DNA of 42,077 nt from an uncultured Alphaproteobacteria bacterium (GTDB lineage: Bacteria; Pseudomonadota; Alphaproteobacteria; SP197). The translations under genes and the position numbers were made by a program. The stretch spans positions 1 to 42,077 of the forward strand of contig CALIUG010000149.1 of the NCBI GenBank assembly GCA_938048755.1, read 5' to 3'. The notes under the pieces were generated by a model. It saw only the letters and a program-made list of their open reading frames with translations, made no database searches and was not told the origin of the DNA. Below, piece after piece: positions 8,537 to 17,267 of the stretch. Every line of letters begins with the position of its first letter. The first letter of the stretch is position 1.

Positions 8537-9772
8537 TCACTCTGCCGCCGTCATCATCGAGGCAGGCGGTTTCTGGCGGATCAGGAAGACCATCAGGCCG
8601 GCCAGTACGGCAAGGGCCATGGACGAGAGCCAGACCCAGTAATAGGCGGCATAGAGGTCGAAGAGGTAACCGCCCAGGAAGGCGCCCAGTGCTGCGCCGA
8701 CGGCATGGCCGGCTGAAATCAGGCCCATGGAAAGCCCCATGACTGGCAGGCCCAGATGGCTTTTCACCAGGCTTGCGGTGACCGGAACGGTCGAGAAGTC
8801 GACAACCCCGAAGATCACGGCAAACATGACCAGCGTGGTGTAATCGGCGCCCACATTCAGCAGCAGAATGAACGACAGGCCCCGGATCAGATAGATCATG
8901 CCCAGCAGCAGCGGGCGGTTCATGCGGTCGGTCAGCCAGCCCACCAGGATCATGCCGCCCAGGTTGGCCGCCGACAGTACGCCAAAGGCCATAGTGCTGG
9001 GCACGGGCCCGAAGCCGCAGAACGATGCAAAGGGCATAAAGTGGGTCTCGATCACGCCAGAGGTCGTGTAGCCGCAGATGAAGAAACTCCAGAACAGCAG
9101 ATGGAACGTCGGCGATTTCAGGATGTGAAGCAGGTCCTGGCGCAGGGTCTTTTTTCCGGCACCGGCCGTGTCCGCCCCATCGTCATCGACAGGTTTGCCC
9201 GGCATGTGACGCCACAGGAACGGCACGAGCAACAGGCACAGCAGGCCCGTCGCCGCAAAACACCAGCGCCAGTCGGCATAAAGCAGGATAGCGCCGATCA
9301 GCGGCACGATGAAAAGCTGACCGGCCGTCGCGCCCGATGTCGCGATGCCGGTCGCAAGACCGATCCTTGGAGGGTTGGCCTGGGCAATGGCCGTGCTGAT
9401 CACGCTCATCGCCGCCAGCCCCTGGCCCAGGGCAAAGAGACCGGCAAAGGCAAGAACAAACAGAACCGCACCCTGGCTCAGCGCCACGGCAAAGCAGCCC
9501 AGCCCCAGGATGACGACGCCGGTCACCAGCACCAGCCGCGCGCCGTGTTTGTCGACAAACCGCCCGGCAAAGGGTGCCAGTCCCGCCATCACCATCAGGG
9601 ACGTTGCGGCAATGCCGGAAAGGAAGGTCCGGGTCCAGCCCATCTCGACTTCCAGATCCGGCATCACCAGACTCAGCGTGGCGCGCCCGGAAAAGGCGGC
9701 GGCCAGGACCAGGAAACCCAGGACGACAATCAGCCAGGACGACGAACGGGCAGGGGTGGCGGGTGACGACAT
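8537..9772 (-). CDS. MFS transporter
   Basis: 12-TM hydrophobic profile, 'GRFVDKHGARLVL' loop; start chosen at MSSPATPARSS with AAGGAT upstream (the track ORF extends to 9814). Confidence 0.88.
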   Translation of the reverse strand: MSSPATPARSSSWLIVVLGFLVLAAAFSGRATLSLVMPDLEVEMGWTRTFLSGIAATSLMVMAGLAPFAGRFVDKHGARLVLVTGVVILGLGCFAVALSQGAVLFVLAFAGLFALGQGLAAMSVISTAIAQANPPRIGLATGIATSGATAGQLFIVPLIGAILLYADWRWCFAATGLLCLLLVPFLWRHMPGKPVDDDGADTAGAGKKTLRQDLLHILKSPTFHLLFWSFFICGYTTSGVIETHFMPFASFCGFGPVPSTMAFGVLSAANLGGMILVGWLTDRMNRPLLLGMIYLIRGLSFILLLNVGADYTTLVMFAVIFGVVDFSTVPVTASLVKSHLGLPVMGLSMGLISAGHAVGAALGAFLGGYLFDLYAAYYWVWLSSMALAVLAGLMVFLIRQKPPASMMTAAE

Positions 9773-9817
9773 CGGACAATCCTTGTGAACCGGGGACTGG
9801 TTAGGACGTTTCATCTA

Positions 9818-9852
9818 TGGCAGAAAAGACATTATGACCTCATTTTCTGCCA
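9818..9852. promoter_or_regulatory. Candidate operator: perfect 10-bp inverted repeat TGGCAGAAAA-N15-TTTTCTGCCA in the divergent MFS/regulator promoter
   Basis: Read directly; spans the annotated start codon of the AraC-type regulator (9834). Confidence 0.6.
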
Positions 9853-10844
9853 AACGACGTTCACCGCCCCGACGTATTGTGATCGTGGTGTATCACGGAG
9901 TCACCCTGCTGGATGCCACCGGCCCGGCCGAGGTGTTCGGCACCGCCTCGAATGCCGATGCCGGCGGGCCGCCTGCCTATCGGGTCGTGCTGGCTTCGGC
10001 CGATGGCGGCATGGTCACCACGGATGGCGGCGTTGCTCTGGGCACCGTATCGCTGAATCAGGCCGCAGCCGAACCCATCGATACCTTGCTGGTCGCCGGC
10101 GGCAACGGCGTCTTCGAGGTCATGCACGACACGACACTCGTCAACTGGATCGCCCGTGAAGGGCCGCGTGCACGCCGTTGCGGCTCCACCTGCCTGGGCG
10201 CGTTCCTGCTTGCCGCTGCTGGTCTGCTGGATGGCCGCCGTGTCGTCACCCACTGGCGCTGGTGCGACCGCCTGCGTGCTGAGTTCCCGGACCTTGCGGT
10301 CGAAGACGATCCCATCTTCATTCAGGACGGCACACTTTGGTCCTCGGCAGGTGTGTCCGCAGGCATCGACATGGCCCTTGCCATGGTCGAGGAAGACGAG
10401 GGCCACGCCCTGGCTCTGGAAGTCGCGCGCCGACTGGTGGTTTATCTCAAACGTCCCGGCGGCCAGTCACAGTTCAGCGAAACCCTCAAAGCCCAGGGCA
10501 CCGATAGCAACGGCGGCAGTGGCGCGCTCGATCAGCTCCCGGTCTGGATGCGTGCTAACCTCGCCTGTGACCTGCGCGTCGAACGCCTTGCCGAGGTCGC
10601 CGGCATGAGCCCGCGCAACTTCGCCCGCGTCTTCACCAGCCGCTTTGGCATGACGCCCGCCAAGGCGGTCGAAGCCATGCGCATCGAAGTCTCCAAGCAG
10701 CAGCTCGTTGCGCAGAAAACCGGCATTGCCGAAATCGCGCGCCAATGCGGCTTCCAGGACGACGAACGCATGCGCCGCGCCTTCCTGCGCCACACCGGCA
10801 TCGCCCCCTTGGATTACCGTCGAAGGTTTGGAGTCTTTGCGTAA
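9834..10844 (+). CDS. GlxA-type transcriptional regulator (DJ-1/PfpI N-terminal domain + AraC HTH)
   Basis: 'RRCGSTCLGAFLLAAAGLLDGRRVVTHW', C-terminal AraC 'LAEVAGMSPRNFARVFTSRFGMTPAKAVEAMRIE…IARQCGFQDDERMRRAFLRHTGIAPLDYRRRF'. Confidence 0.92.
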   Translation: MTSFSAKRRSPPRRIVIVVYHGVTLLDATGPAEVFGTASNADAGGPPAYRVVLASADGGMVTTDGGVALGTVSLNQAAAEPIDTLLVAGGNGVFEVMHDTTLVNWIAREGPRARRCGSTCLGAFLLAAAGLLDGRRVVTHWRWCDRLRAEFPDLAVEDDPIFIQDGTLWSSAGVSAGIDMALAMVEEDEGHALALEVARRLVVYLKRPGGQSQFSETLKAQGTDSNGGSGALDQLPVWMRANLACDLRVERLAEVAGMSPRNFARVFTSRFGMTPAKAVEAMRIEVSKQQLVAQKTGIAEIARQCGFQDDERMRRAFLRHTGIAPLDYRRRFGVFA

Positions 10845-11069
10845 CACACCAGAAAACCCTTGCTATAACCGCCGATCCGGAGAACATCGTGGGGTCATCC
10901 AACAGCCCGTAAACTCTGGGCGATGACCTCTCTCAAATCCGGCTTGCGTGGCATCCACGCGGCCCCGGGAACCCCGATTTCTACTTTGTATGGGGTTGAA
11001 CCGGAAAAACCGCGGAAGCCCCCCTGTAATGTTCAGCAACGTACCATCTTTGACGGGCACGGGCGTTTC

Positions 11070-12242
11070 ATGACATCGGTGACACCCGCGCCCGCCAGAC
11101 GCCTTGCCTCGTTGTTTGCGGTCATCGGCAGCATGACCGGTATGGCGATGTTCTACGGTTATACCGGCCCGCTGCTTTCCATTGTGCTGGAAGACAACGG
11201 GGTCAGCGGGTCGCTGATCGGGTTCAACGGTGCGGTCCAGATGGCGGGCGTCTTCATCGTCCTGCCGTTTCTGCCCTTCCTTATCCGCAAGCTGGGCCCT
11301 GCGCGCCTGATGATGATCGGGGCCGGCGTGGCACTCGCCACCATCCTGCTCATGGCCGCCATCATCGATGTCTGGGTTTGGTTTCCCCTACGCTTCATGA
11401 TGGGCGCGGCGCAATCCATGATGTGGACCACGGGCGAGACCTGGATCAACCATTCCAGCGATGACCGCAGCCGCGGGCGCACCATCGGCTACTTCATGAG
11501 TGCGGTGGCGGCCGGTTTCGCGACCGGCCCGTTCCTGCAGGCCGAGTTCGGCTCGGTGGGCTGGCTGCCCTTCCTGGTCGGTGCGGCGATGATTGCGCTT
11601 ATCATCCTGCCGCTGTTTGCCGGCATGGGCGACCGCATCGAGACCGAAGGACGCCCGTCCGTACGGCTGCCGCAATATGTGCGTCTGGCGCCGGTGCCGA
11701 TGTTCTCCAACCTGTTCTTTGCCATGATCGCCAGTTCGCTGATGGCGTTGCTGGCGGTCTATGGCCTGCGTCTGGAGATGGAGGCGGGCTCGGCCGCGCG
11801 CATGGTCGGCTGGATGGGCTGGGGCGGCGTTTTCATGCCGCTGCTGATCGGCTATCTCGCTGACAAGATGGACCGCACCCTGCTGCTGGCCTGTTTCGTC
11901 GGCTTTGGCGCGGTCTGTGCCGCGACTTTGCCCTGGGTCGCCGAGATGGGCGCGTGGATGGCGCCGGTCTATCTGATGATCTTCGGCGGTTTGCGCGGCG
12001 GCCATTATGGCCTGGCGGTCATGCTCATCGGTGAGCGCTTCCGGGGGGCGGATCTGCCCTCGGCCACGGCCGTGTTCGGCTTCATGTTCGGAATCGGCTC
12101 CGTCATGGGTCCGGCACTCTCGGGCCTGGCCATCGACATCTGGGACCCGCATGGCCTGCCGCTCGCCATCGCAGTCTTCTACCTCGTCTTCCTGCCGCTG
12201 CCGCTGATCGCCTGGTGGCGCCGCCGTCAGGCCAGCCTGTAA
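11070..12242 (+). CDS. MFS transporter
   Basis: 12-TM profile; 'GYLADKMDRTLLLACF'; likely start at MTSVTPAPARR (track ORF opens at 10923). Confidence 0.85.
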   Translation: MTSVTPAPARRLASLFAVIGSMTGMAMFYGYTGPLLSIVLEDNGVSGSLIGFNGAVQMAGVFIVLPFLPFLIRKLGPARLMMIGAGVALATILLMAAIIDVWVWFPLRFMMGAAQSMMWTTGETWINHSSDDRSRGRTIGYFMSAVAAGFATGPFLQAEFGSVGWLPFLVGAAMIALIILPLFAGMGDRIETEGRPSVRLPQYVRLAPVPMFSNLFFAMIASSLMALLAVYGLRLEMEAGSAARMVGWMGWGGVFMPLLIGYLADKMDRTLLLACFVGFGAVCAATLPWVAEMGAWMAPVYLMIFGGLRGGHYGLAVMLIGERFRGADLPSATAVFGFMFGIGSVMGPALSGLAIDIWDPHGLPLAIAVFYLVFLPLPLIAWWRRRQASL

Positions 12243-12940
12243 TCGACCGTGTAACCACGCTTTTCGAAGGAACCCTCGACAAACAGATCGCCCAGATAGA
12301 CCAGATCACCGACCGCGACCGGGCTTGTCACCCGGTAACGCAACGCCTCGTGGGAGGCGCCCTGATAGTCGAGTGTCGTGCTGGCTGGCGGCTGGACCGT
12401 CACCGCGACAATCTCGCCCTTCTTGGCGTTGAGAAGCGCATGGTTGCCCGGTTCCGGTGCCACCCAGATATCGTTGCTGGTCATGATGTCGTGGGGCGCT
12501 AGTGCGCTGGTTTCCTTGATCAGGGCATCGAGATTGTTGGTGTCGCGTTCGGTGTTGGAGAAGACCAGGCCGTCGGCGGTTGCGGTGCCGGTCACCTCGA
12601 ACAGGTCACCGTCATCCAGTGTCGTGCTGGAAAACGCAACCATCTGCCCGTCACGCCAGGTTTCGATGCTGGTGTGCTCGAAGCGCATAACGTCGAACAG
12701 GAGAAGATCGACCATCATGTCGACCTCGTTCGTGACCGTGAAATCACCCGGCCCGCCATCTCCGGCAACCGAAACGCTATGACGACCGACCGGAATGCCG
12801 GTCCAGGTCACATCATAGTCCTGGCGTCGCGTGTCCGGTGCGGCATGGGACGAAAGGTCATCGGCTCTGGCGAGTGCTGGCAGCATTGCTGCGGCACCCG
12901 CGCCCAGTAGAAGGGATCGGCGGTTTGAATGAATCGGCAT
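12227..12940 (-). CDS. Exported protein, DUF6134-like
   Basis: Signal peptide 'NRRSLLLGAGAAAMLPALARA' (possibly Tat), 'YDVTWTGIPVGRHSVSV'; start MPIHSNRRS. Confidence 0.65.
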   Translation of the reverse strand: MPIHSNRRSLLLGAGAAAMLPALARADDLSSHAAPDTRRQDYDVTWTGIPVGRHSVSVAGDGGPGDFTVTNEVDMMVDLLLFDVMRFEHTSIETWRDGQMVAFSSTTLDDGDLFEVTGTATADGLVFSNTERDTNNLDALIKETSALAPHDIMTSNDIWVAPEPGNHALLNAKKGEIVAVTVQPPASTTLDYQGASHEALRYRVTSPVAVGDLVYLGDLFVEGSFEKRGYTVDYRLA

Positions 12941-12994
12941 GGCAATCGTGGCCTGTTTCTGCATCAGGAATGACACGTGCCAAACCAACTAACC

Positions 12995-14116
12995 TTACGT
13001 TGTGGAGACATTGTGACGATTGAACCGGCCCAGGACCTCGATGACGGCATCATGGGGCAGTTCCGGAGACGTGTTGCCGTCGATCCCGGTCATGGCGGGC
13101 GAGGCGATGATGCTGTTGATCACGGCTTCCTCGGCGGCCTGCACGGCGGCCTCGAACAACGGGTCGATATGGGCGTCGTGCAGGAACTCCGCGCGGCGCA
13201 AACCTTCCGTGTCGGCCCAGGCCTCTGGATTGGCGGTCGAGAGCGCAACGAACATGTCGCCGGAATTGTTGCGCCCGATCGCACCGGTGCGCGCCACGCC
13301 CAGCCCGACCCGTTGGGCAATGCGTTTGAGTTGGGTGGAGAGCAGGGGAGCATCGGTGATCGCCGTCCCGATGATCGAGCCGGATTCGCTTCTCTTCCAG
13401 CCGCCGCCCAGTTCGCGCCCCACACGCACGCCGGCAATGGTGAAGTCATCACGCAGTCCGTGGTTGGCCTGCACGATGACGCCCAGAGTCCAGCGTCCCG
13501 GTCCGGCCGCGACCACTCTGCTGGCGGTGCCGATGCCCGCCTTGAACTCATAGGCCGTCATGCCGGTGCCACCGCCGACGCTGCCTTCAGCAACAGGCCC
13601 GCCGCGGGCACCTTCCAGCGCGTCGATGATATGCTCTTTCGTGATGTGCTGGCCGACAATGTCGTTGAGATGTCCGTCATGGGTTTCACCGACCACGCGA
13701 ATCGACTGGCCCATCAATGCCATCATGCGTTCGTTGTCGTGGCCCTGTGACAGCCAGCGCGCGATCGTGTCGCGCACCAGCCCGACCGACATGGAACTGG
13801 TCGTCGCCAGCGGCCCACCCATCAGCCCCTGGGCTTCCAGTCGGGCAATCCCGGTCAGCTCACCCCAGGGGTTGAGTCCGTGATAGCCGGCAAAACACGG
13901 AGCCATGACGCCGCCGCGGCCACGGGGAAAGATCACCGTCACACCGGTTCTCACCGGACCCCTGCCGACGACGAGCGGGCCGTCGCCGTCGATGATCGTG
14001 GTATGGCCGACCTCGACGCCGGCCACGTCGGTGACGGCATTGAGGGGGCCGGGTTCGCCGTCAAAGGGAATGCCCAGATCGCGGGCGCGCGGCCGGGATG
14101 CGGTTGGCGTGTTCAT
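12995..14116 (-). CDS. P1-family peptidase (DmpA-like L-aminopeptidase/D-esterase)
   Basis: 'TDVAGVEVGHTTI', 'GVTVIFPRG', 'GYHGLNPWGELTG', autoproteolysis-region-like 'GGTGMTAYEFKAGIGTASRVV'. Confidence 0.88.
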   Translation of the reverse strand: MNTPTASRPRARDLGIPFDGEPGPLNAVTDVAGVEVGHTTIIDGDGPLVVGRGPVRTGVTVIFPRGRGGVMAPCFAGYHGLNPWGELTGIARLEAQGLMGGPLATTSSMSVGLVRDTIARWLSQGHDNERMMALMGQSIRVVGETHDGHLNDIVGQHITKEHIIDALEGARGGPVAEGSVGGGTGMTAYEFKAGIGTASRVVAAGPGRWTLGVIVQANHGLRDDFTIAGVRVGRELGGGWKRSESGSIIGTAITDAPLLSTQLKRIAQRVGLGVARTGAIGRNNSGDMFVALSTANPEAWADTEGLRRAEFLHDAHIDPLFEAAVQAAEEAVINSIIASPAMTGIDGNTSPELPHDAVIEVLGRFNRHNVSTT

Positions 14117-14182
14117 GTCCGAACGCTAGCGCGCGGAATGCCCGGACGCCACAACGCGATGCCGTGGCGTCTGGTTGGCACC

Positions 14183-14806
14183 TCAGCCCATCTGGGGAAC
14201 GGTGGCCTGAACGCTGGGCCGCTCGTTCATGCGGGCAAGCCAGCCCGAAAGGTTGCTCTGTGCGGCCAGCAGACCCTGGGTGTCGGGGCACAGCGAGGCA
14301 TAAAAGAGCGTGGGCAGCATCTGCCAATCGGCCTGGGTTGGCGCGGCACCTCCGAAGTGGCCGCCATCGGCGACCGCGGCATCCAGGGCCGGAAATAGAC
14401 GTTCCACCCTGGGCATGTTCTCGGCAATCACGGCCTCGTCGGTTTCCATGCCGAACTGCGGCTTGGCCAGGCGCTCGAAAATGACCCCCATGGAGAGTTG
14501 GCGCTGCACGGTGTCGTTCATGACGCTGATCCACTGCAGGGTGCGCACACTGTCCGCACCTTCGGGGATCAGGCGCGGGCCGTCGAAATGGGCATCGAGG
14601 TAGGCGGCAATCGCCAGCGTCTCGAAGATGGTGTTCTCGCCATGAACCAGCACGGGAATCTTGCCTATGGGATTGAGCCTGAGGTGCTCTTCGCTCCCCA
14701 TTTCAAGAGGCATGGGATCGTAGTCCAGGCCCTTTTCATGAAGGCCGATGCGCACGGTGCGCACGAACGTGCTCATGTTGAAGCCGTAGAGTTTGAGGTC
14801 AGCCAT
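14183..14806 (-). CDS. Glutathione S-transferase family protein
   Basis: N-terminal thioredoxin-fold 'LKLYGFNMSTFVRTVRIGLHEKGLDY', 'NPIGKIPVLVHGENTIFETLAIAAYLD'. Confidence 0.92.
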   Translation of the reverse strand: MADLKLYGFNMSTFVRTVRIGLHEKGLDYDPMPLEMGSEEHLRLNPIGKIPVLVHGENTIFETLAIAAYLDAHFDGPRLIPEGADSVRTLQWISVMNDTVQRQLSMGVIFERLAKPQFGMETDEAVIAENMPRVERLFPALDAAVADGGHFGGAAPTQADWQMLPTLFYASLCPDTQGLLAAQSNLSGWLARMNERPSVQATVPQMG

Positions 14807-14830
14807 GATGTTCTCCCTGCGCCTTTGCGC

Positions 14831-15265
14831 TTAAGTGGTGAGGTAGTTCTCGAGTTTGTTGAACGAACTGGACCAGCCCTGATTGTGCATCCGGGCGGAT
14901 TCATCGGATGGCATCAGGGTCTGATGGAGGTCGAGCACGGTGCCGTCACCGGCTTGGGTAAAGGTCAGCGTGACCAGCATCTCGACAGAATCAGGGATGT
15001 GCATCCAGCGCCAGGTGAAGACCAGGCGCTCGGATCTGGTGATCTCGCGGTAGACTCCCGCGACAACATGGGTTTCGCCTTCGCTGTTGTAGATCGCCAA
15101 CTCATAGGCTCCGCCAACCGACGCATCGACCTTGGGCTCGGGGCAGGCCATGCTTTCCGGCCCCCACCACTGGCGCAGGGCCTCGGGGTCGAGAAAGGCA
15201 TCGAAGACCCGTTCACGCGGAGCGGCAAATCGTCGGCTGATCTTGAGTTCGCTTTCCTGGGGCAT
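14831..15265 (-). CDS. SRPBCC/AHSA1 domain protein
   Basis: 'ISRRFAAPRERVFDAFLDPEALRQWWGPE'; start at 15265, directly after the ArsR-family gene. Confidence 0.9.
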   Translation of the reverse strand: MPQESELKISRRFAAPRERVFDAFLDPEALRQWWGPESMACPEPKVDASVGGAYELAIYNSEGETHVVAGVYREITRSERLVFTWRWMHIPDSVEMLVTLTFTQAGDGTVLDLHQTLMPSDESARMHNQGWSSSFNKLENYLTT

Positions 15266-15266
15266 C

Positions 15267-15635
15267 TCAGGTGTTCTCCTCTTGTGATGTGTCGGGGGCA
15301 GCGGGCGCGCTCGTCTGTTCCAGGAAGCGGGCCAGACGATCGAACTGCTGCTGCCAAATCTTTCGGTGTTCCTCGATCCAGCCATTCGCGGCGTCGAGCG
15401 GTTCGGGCGCCAGTCGGCACTGGTGGACGCGACCGTCGATGGTGCGACGGATCAGCCCGGCACCCTCCAGAACCTTCAGGTGTTTCGAGATCGCCGGTAG
15501 CGACATGGCAAACGGCTCGGCCAGGGTGCTCACGCGTTCCTCGCCCTGTGCCAGGCGCGCCAGGATGGCCCGGCGGGTGGGATCGGCAAGCGCATGGAAC
15601 GTTGCCGAGAGTTGGTCGTCTCTATAATTAACCAT
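15267..15635 (-). CDS. ArsR-family (metalloregulator-like) HTH regulator
   Basis: 'FHALADPTRRAILARLAQGEERVSTLAEPFAMSLPAISKHLKVLEGAGLIRR'. Confidence 0.93.
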   Translation of the reverse strand: MVNYRDDQLSATFHALADPTRRAILARLAQGEERVSTLAEPFAMSLPAISKHLKVLEGAGLIRRTIDGRVHQCRLAPEPLDAANGWIEEHRKIWQQQFDRLARFLEQTSAPAAPDTSQEENT

Positions 15636-15643
15636 ATGGTTAA
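15628..15643. promoter_or_regulatory. Candidate ArsR operator: perfect 16-bp palindrome TTAACCATATGGTTAA over the ArsR start codon
   Basis: Read directly; ATG of arsR-like gene (15635-15633) lies inside the palindrome. Confidence 0.65.
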
Positions 15644-15799
15644 CTTATTGAGTGCGCAGATGATTGGCAAGCACCTTTGGCATCACGTGGGCGTGATCCC
15701 CAGCCTGTGTGCATGTGTCGTTGCCGCGCCCTTCACAAACGCTTTCCCTTCGGTCATTGTGCAGCGCAACATTTCCCGCCTGAAGCCTTTGGAAACCCT

Positions 15800-16951
15800 A
15801 TGAAGCTTGCGATTTTGAAGGAACGTCACCCTGGCGAGACCAGGGTCGCGGCCTCACCCGACATGGTGAAGAAGCTGGTCGGCATGGGCCTTGAGGTCAC
15901 GGTGGAAACCGGTGCCGGTGTGGCTTCGGGCGTCAGCGATGCCGCGTTCTCCGATGCCGGCGCCAGCATTGCCGCCGATCCCGGCCAGACTCTGAGCGAT
16001 GCCGCCGTGGTCATGAAGGTGCGCCGTCCTGTCGTCGAGGGCGAAGGTGAGACCGATGAACTGGCCCTCATTCCCGATGGTGCGCTGCTGATCGGCCTGA
16101 TCAACCCGCTTGGCGATCCCGGCCAGTTCCAGGCCTATGCCGCCAAGCGTCTCACGGTTCTGGCGATGGAACTGGTACCGCGCATCAGTCGTGCCCAGTC
16201 GATGGATGCGCTGTCGTCCCAGGCCAACCTTGCCGGTTACAAGTCGGTGCTGGATGCCTGCATCTACTACAAACGCGCGATGCCGCTGATGATGACCGCG
16301 GCAGGCACGCTGGCGCCGGCCAAGGTGCTGATCCTGGGTGCGGGCGTTGCCGGGCTTCAGGCCATCGCCACGGCCCGCCGTCTGGGCGCGGTGGTGACGG
16401 CTTCTGACGTGCGTCCGGCGGTCAAGGAACAGGTCGAGAGCCTGGGTGCGACCTTCCTGGAGGTTGAAGGTGCAGCCGATGCCGAGACCGCCGGTGGTTA
16501 TGCCAAGGAAATGGATGACGACTACAAGCGCCGCCAGGCTCAGGCCGTGCACGATGCGCTGAAGAAGACAGACATCTGCATCACCACAGCCCAGATACCC
16601 GGACGGCCATCGCCCAGGCTGATCACGGCCGCCATGGTGCAGGACATGAAGCCCGGTTCCGTCATTGTCGACCTTGCCGCAGAAGGCGGCGGCAACTGCG
16701 AACTCACGCAGGTTGATCAGGTCGTCGTGGCCGAAGGTGTGACCATTGTCGGGTTTGCCAATGTCGCCGCACGCATGGCAACCGATGCCTCCTCGCTCTA
16801 TGCACGCAACCTGCTCAATCTGGTGCAGCCCTTCGTCGACAAGGAGAGCGGTAATCTCGCGCTTGATTTCGAAGACGAGGTGATTGCCGGTGCCTGCGCC
16901 ATGCGAGCCGGCGAACTTGTTCATCCCATGCTGACCAACAAGGAGGGCTGA
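15800..16951 (+). CDS. pntAA: NAD(P) transhydrogenase subunit alpha part 1
   Basis: 'LKERHPGETRVAASPDMVKKL', 'VLILGAGVAGLQAIATARRLGAVV', 'MVQDMKPGSVIVDLAAEGGGN'; start MKLAILKER. Confidence 0.95.
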   Translation: MKLAILKERHPGETRVAASPDMVKKLVGMGLEVTVETGAGVASGVSDAAFSDAGASIAADPGQTLSDAAVVMKVRRPVVEGEGETDELALIPDGALLIGLINPLGDPGQFQAYAAKRLTVLAMELVPRISRAQSMDALSSQANLAGYKSVLDACIYYKRAMPLMMTAAGTLAPAKVLILGAGVAGLQAIATARRLGAVVTASDVRPAVKEQVESLGATFLEVEGAADAETAGGYAKEMDDDYKRRQAQAVHDALKKTDICITTAQIPGRPSPRLITAAMVQDMKPGSVIVDLAAEGGGNCELTQVDQVVVAEGVTIVGFANVAARMATDASSLYARNLLNLVQPFVDKESGNLALDFEDEVIAGACAMRAGELVHPMLTNKEG

Positions 16952-16955
16952 GGCC

Positions 16956-17267
16956 ATGGAAGCCGCAGTCGATCCCTTCATCTTCCGTCTTTCGATCTTC
17001 GTTCTGGCGATTTTCGTGGGCTACTTTGTGGTCTGGTCGGTGACTCCGGCACTCCATACCCCGCTCATGGCCGTCACCAATGCCATCTCCAGCGTCATCA
17101 TCGTCGGTGCGTTGATCGCAGCCGGCCCTGAAGGCGCTGATCTCTCCAAGATCCTGGGCTTCGTTGCCGTGACGCTGGCCGCGGTCAACATTTTCGGCGG
17201 GTTCACCGTGACCCACCGCATGCTGCAGATGTTCAAGAAGAAGGAACGCGCCGGGGGAGACAAGTGA
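16956..17267 (+). CDS. pntAB: NAD(P) transhydrogenase subunit alpha part 2 (membrane)
   Basis: 'VTPALHTPLMAVTNAISSVIIVGAL', between pntAA and pntB. Confidence 0.95.
   Translation: MEAAVDPFIFRLSIFVLAIFVGYFVVWSVTPALHTPLMAVTNAISSVIIVGALIAAGPEGADLSKILGFVAVTLAAVNIFGGFTVTHRMLQMFKKKERAGGDK

Noticed and set aside
14145-14171. GACGCCAC…GTGGCGTC hairpin between P1 peptidase and GST genes as a terminator
   Set aside because: 8-bp stem with 11-nt loop but no T tract on either strand; too weak to call
14498-15631. 377-aa plus-strand ORF across GST/SRPBCC/ArsR
   Set aside because: Antisense to three recognised genes; no family motif
15854-16981. 375-aa minus-strand ORF opposite pntAA
   Set aside because: Antisense shadow of pntAA
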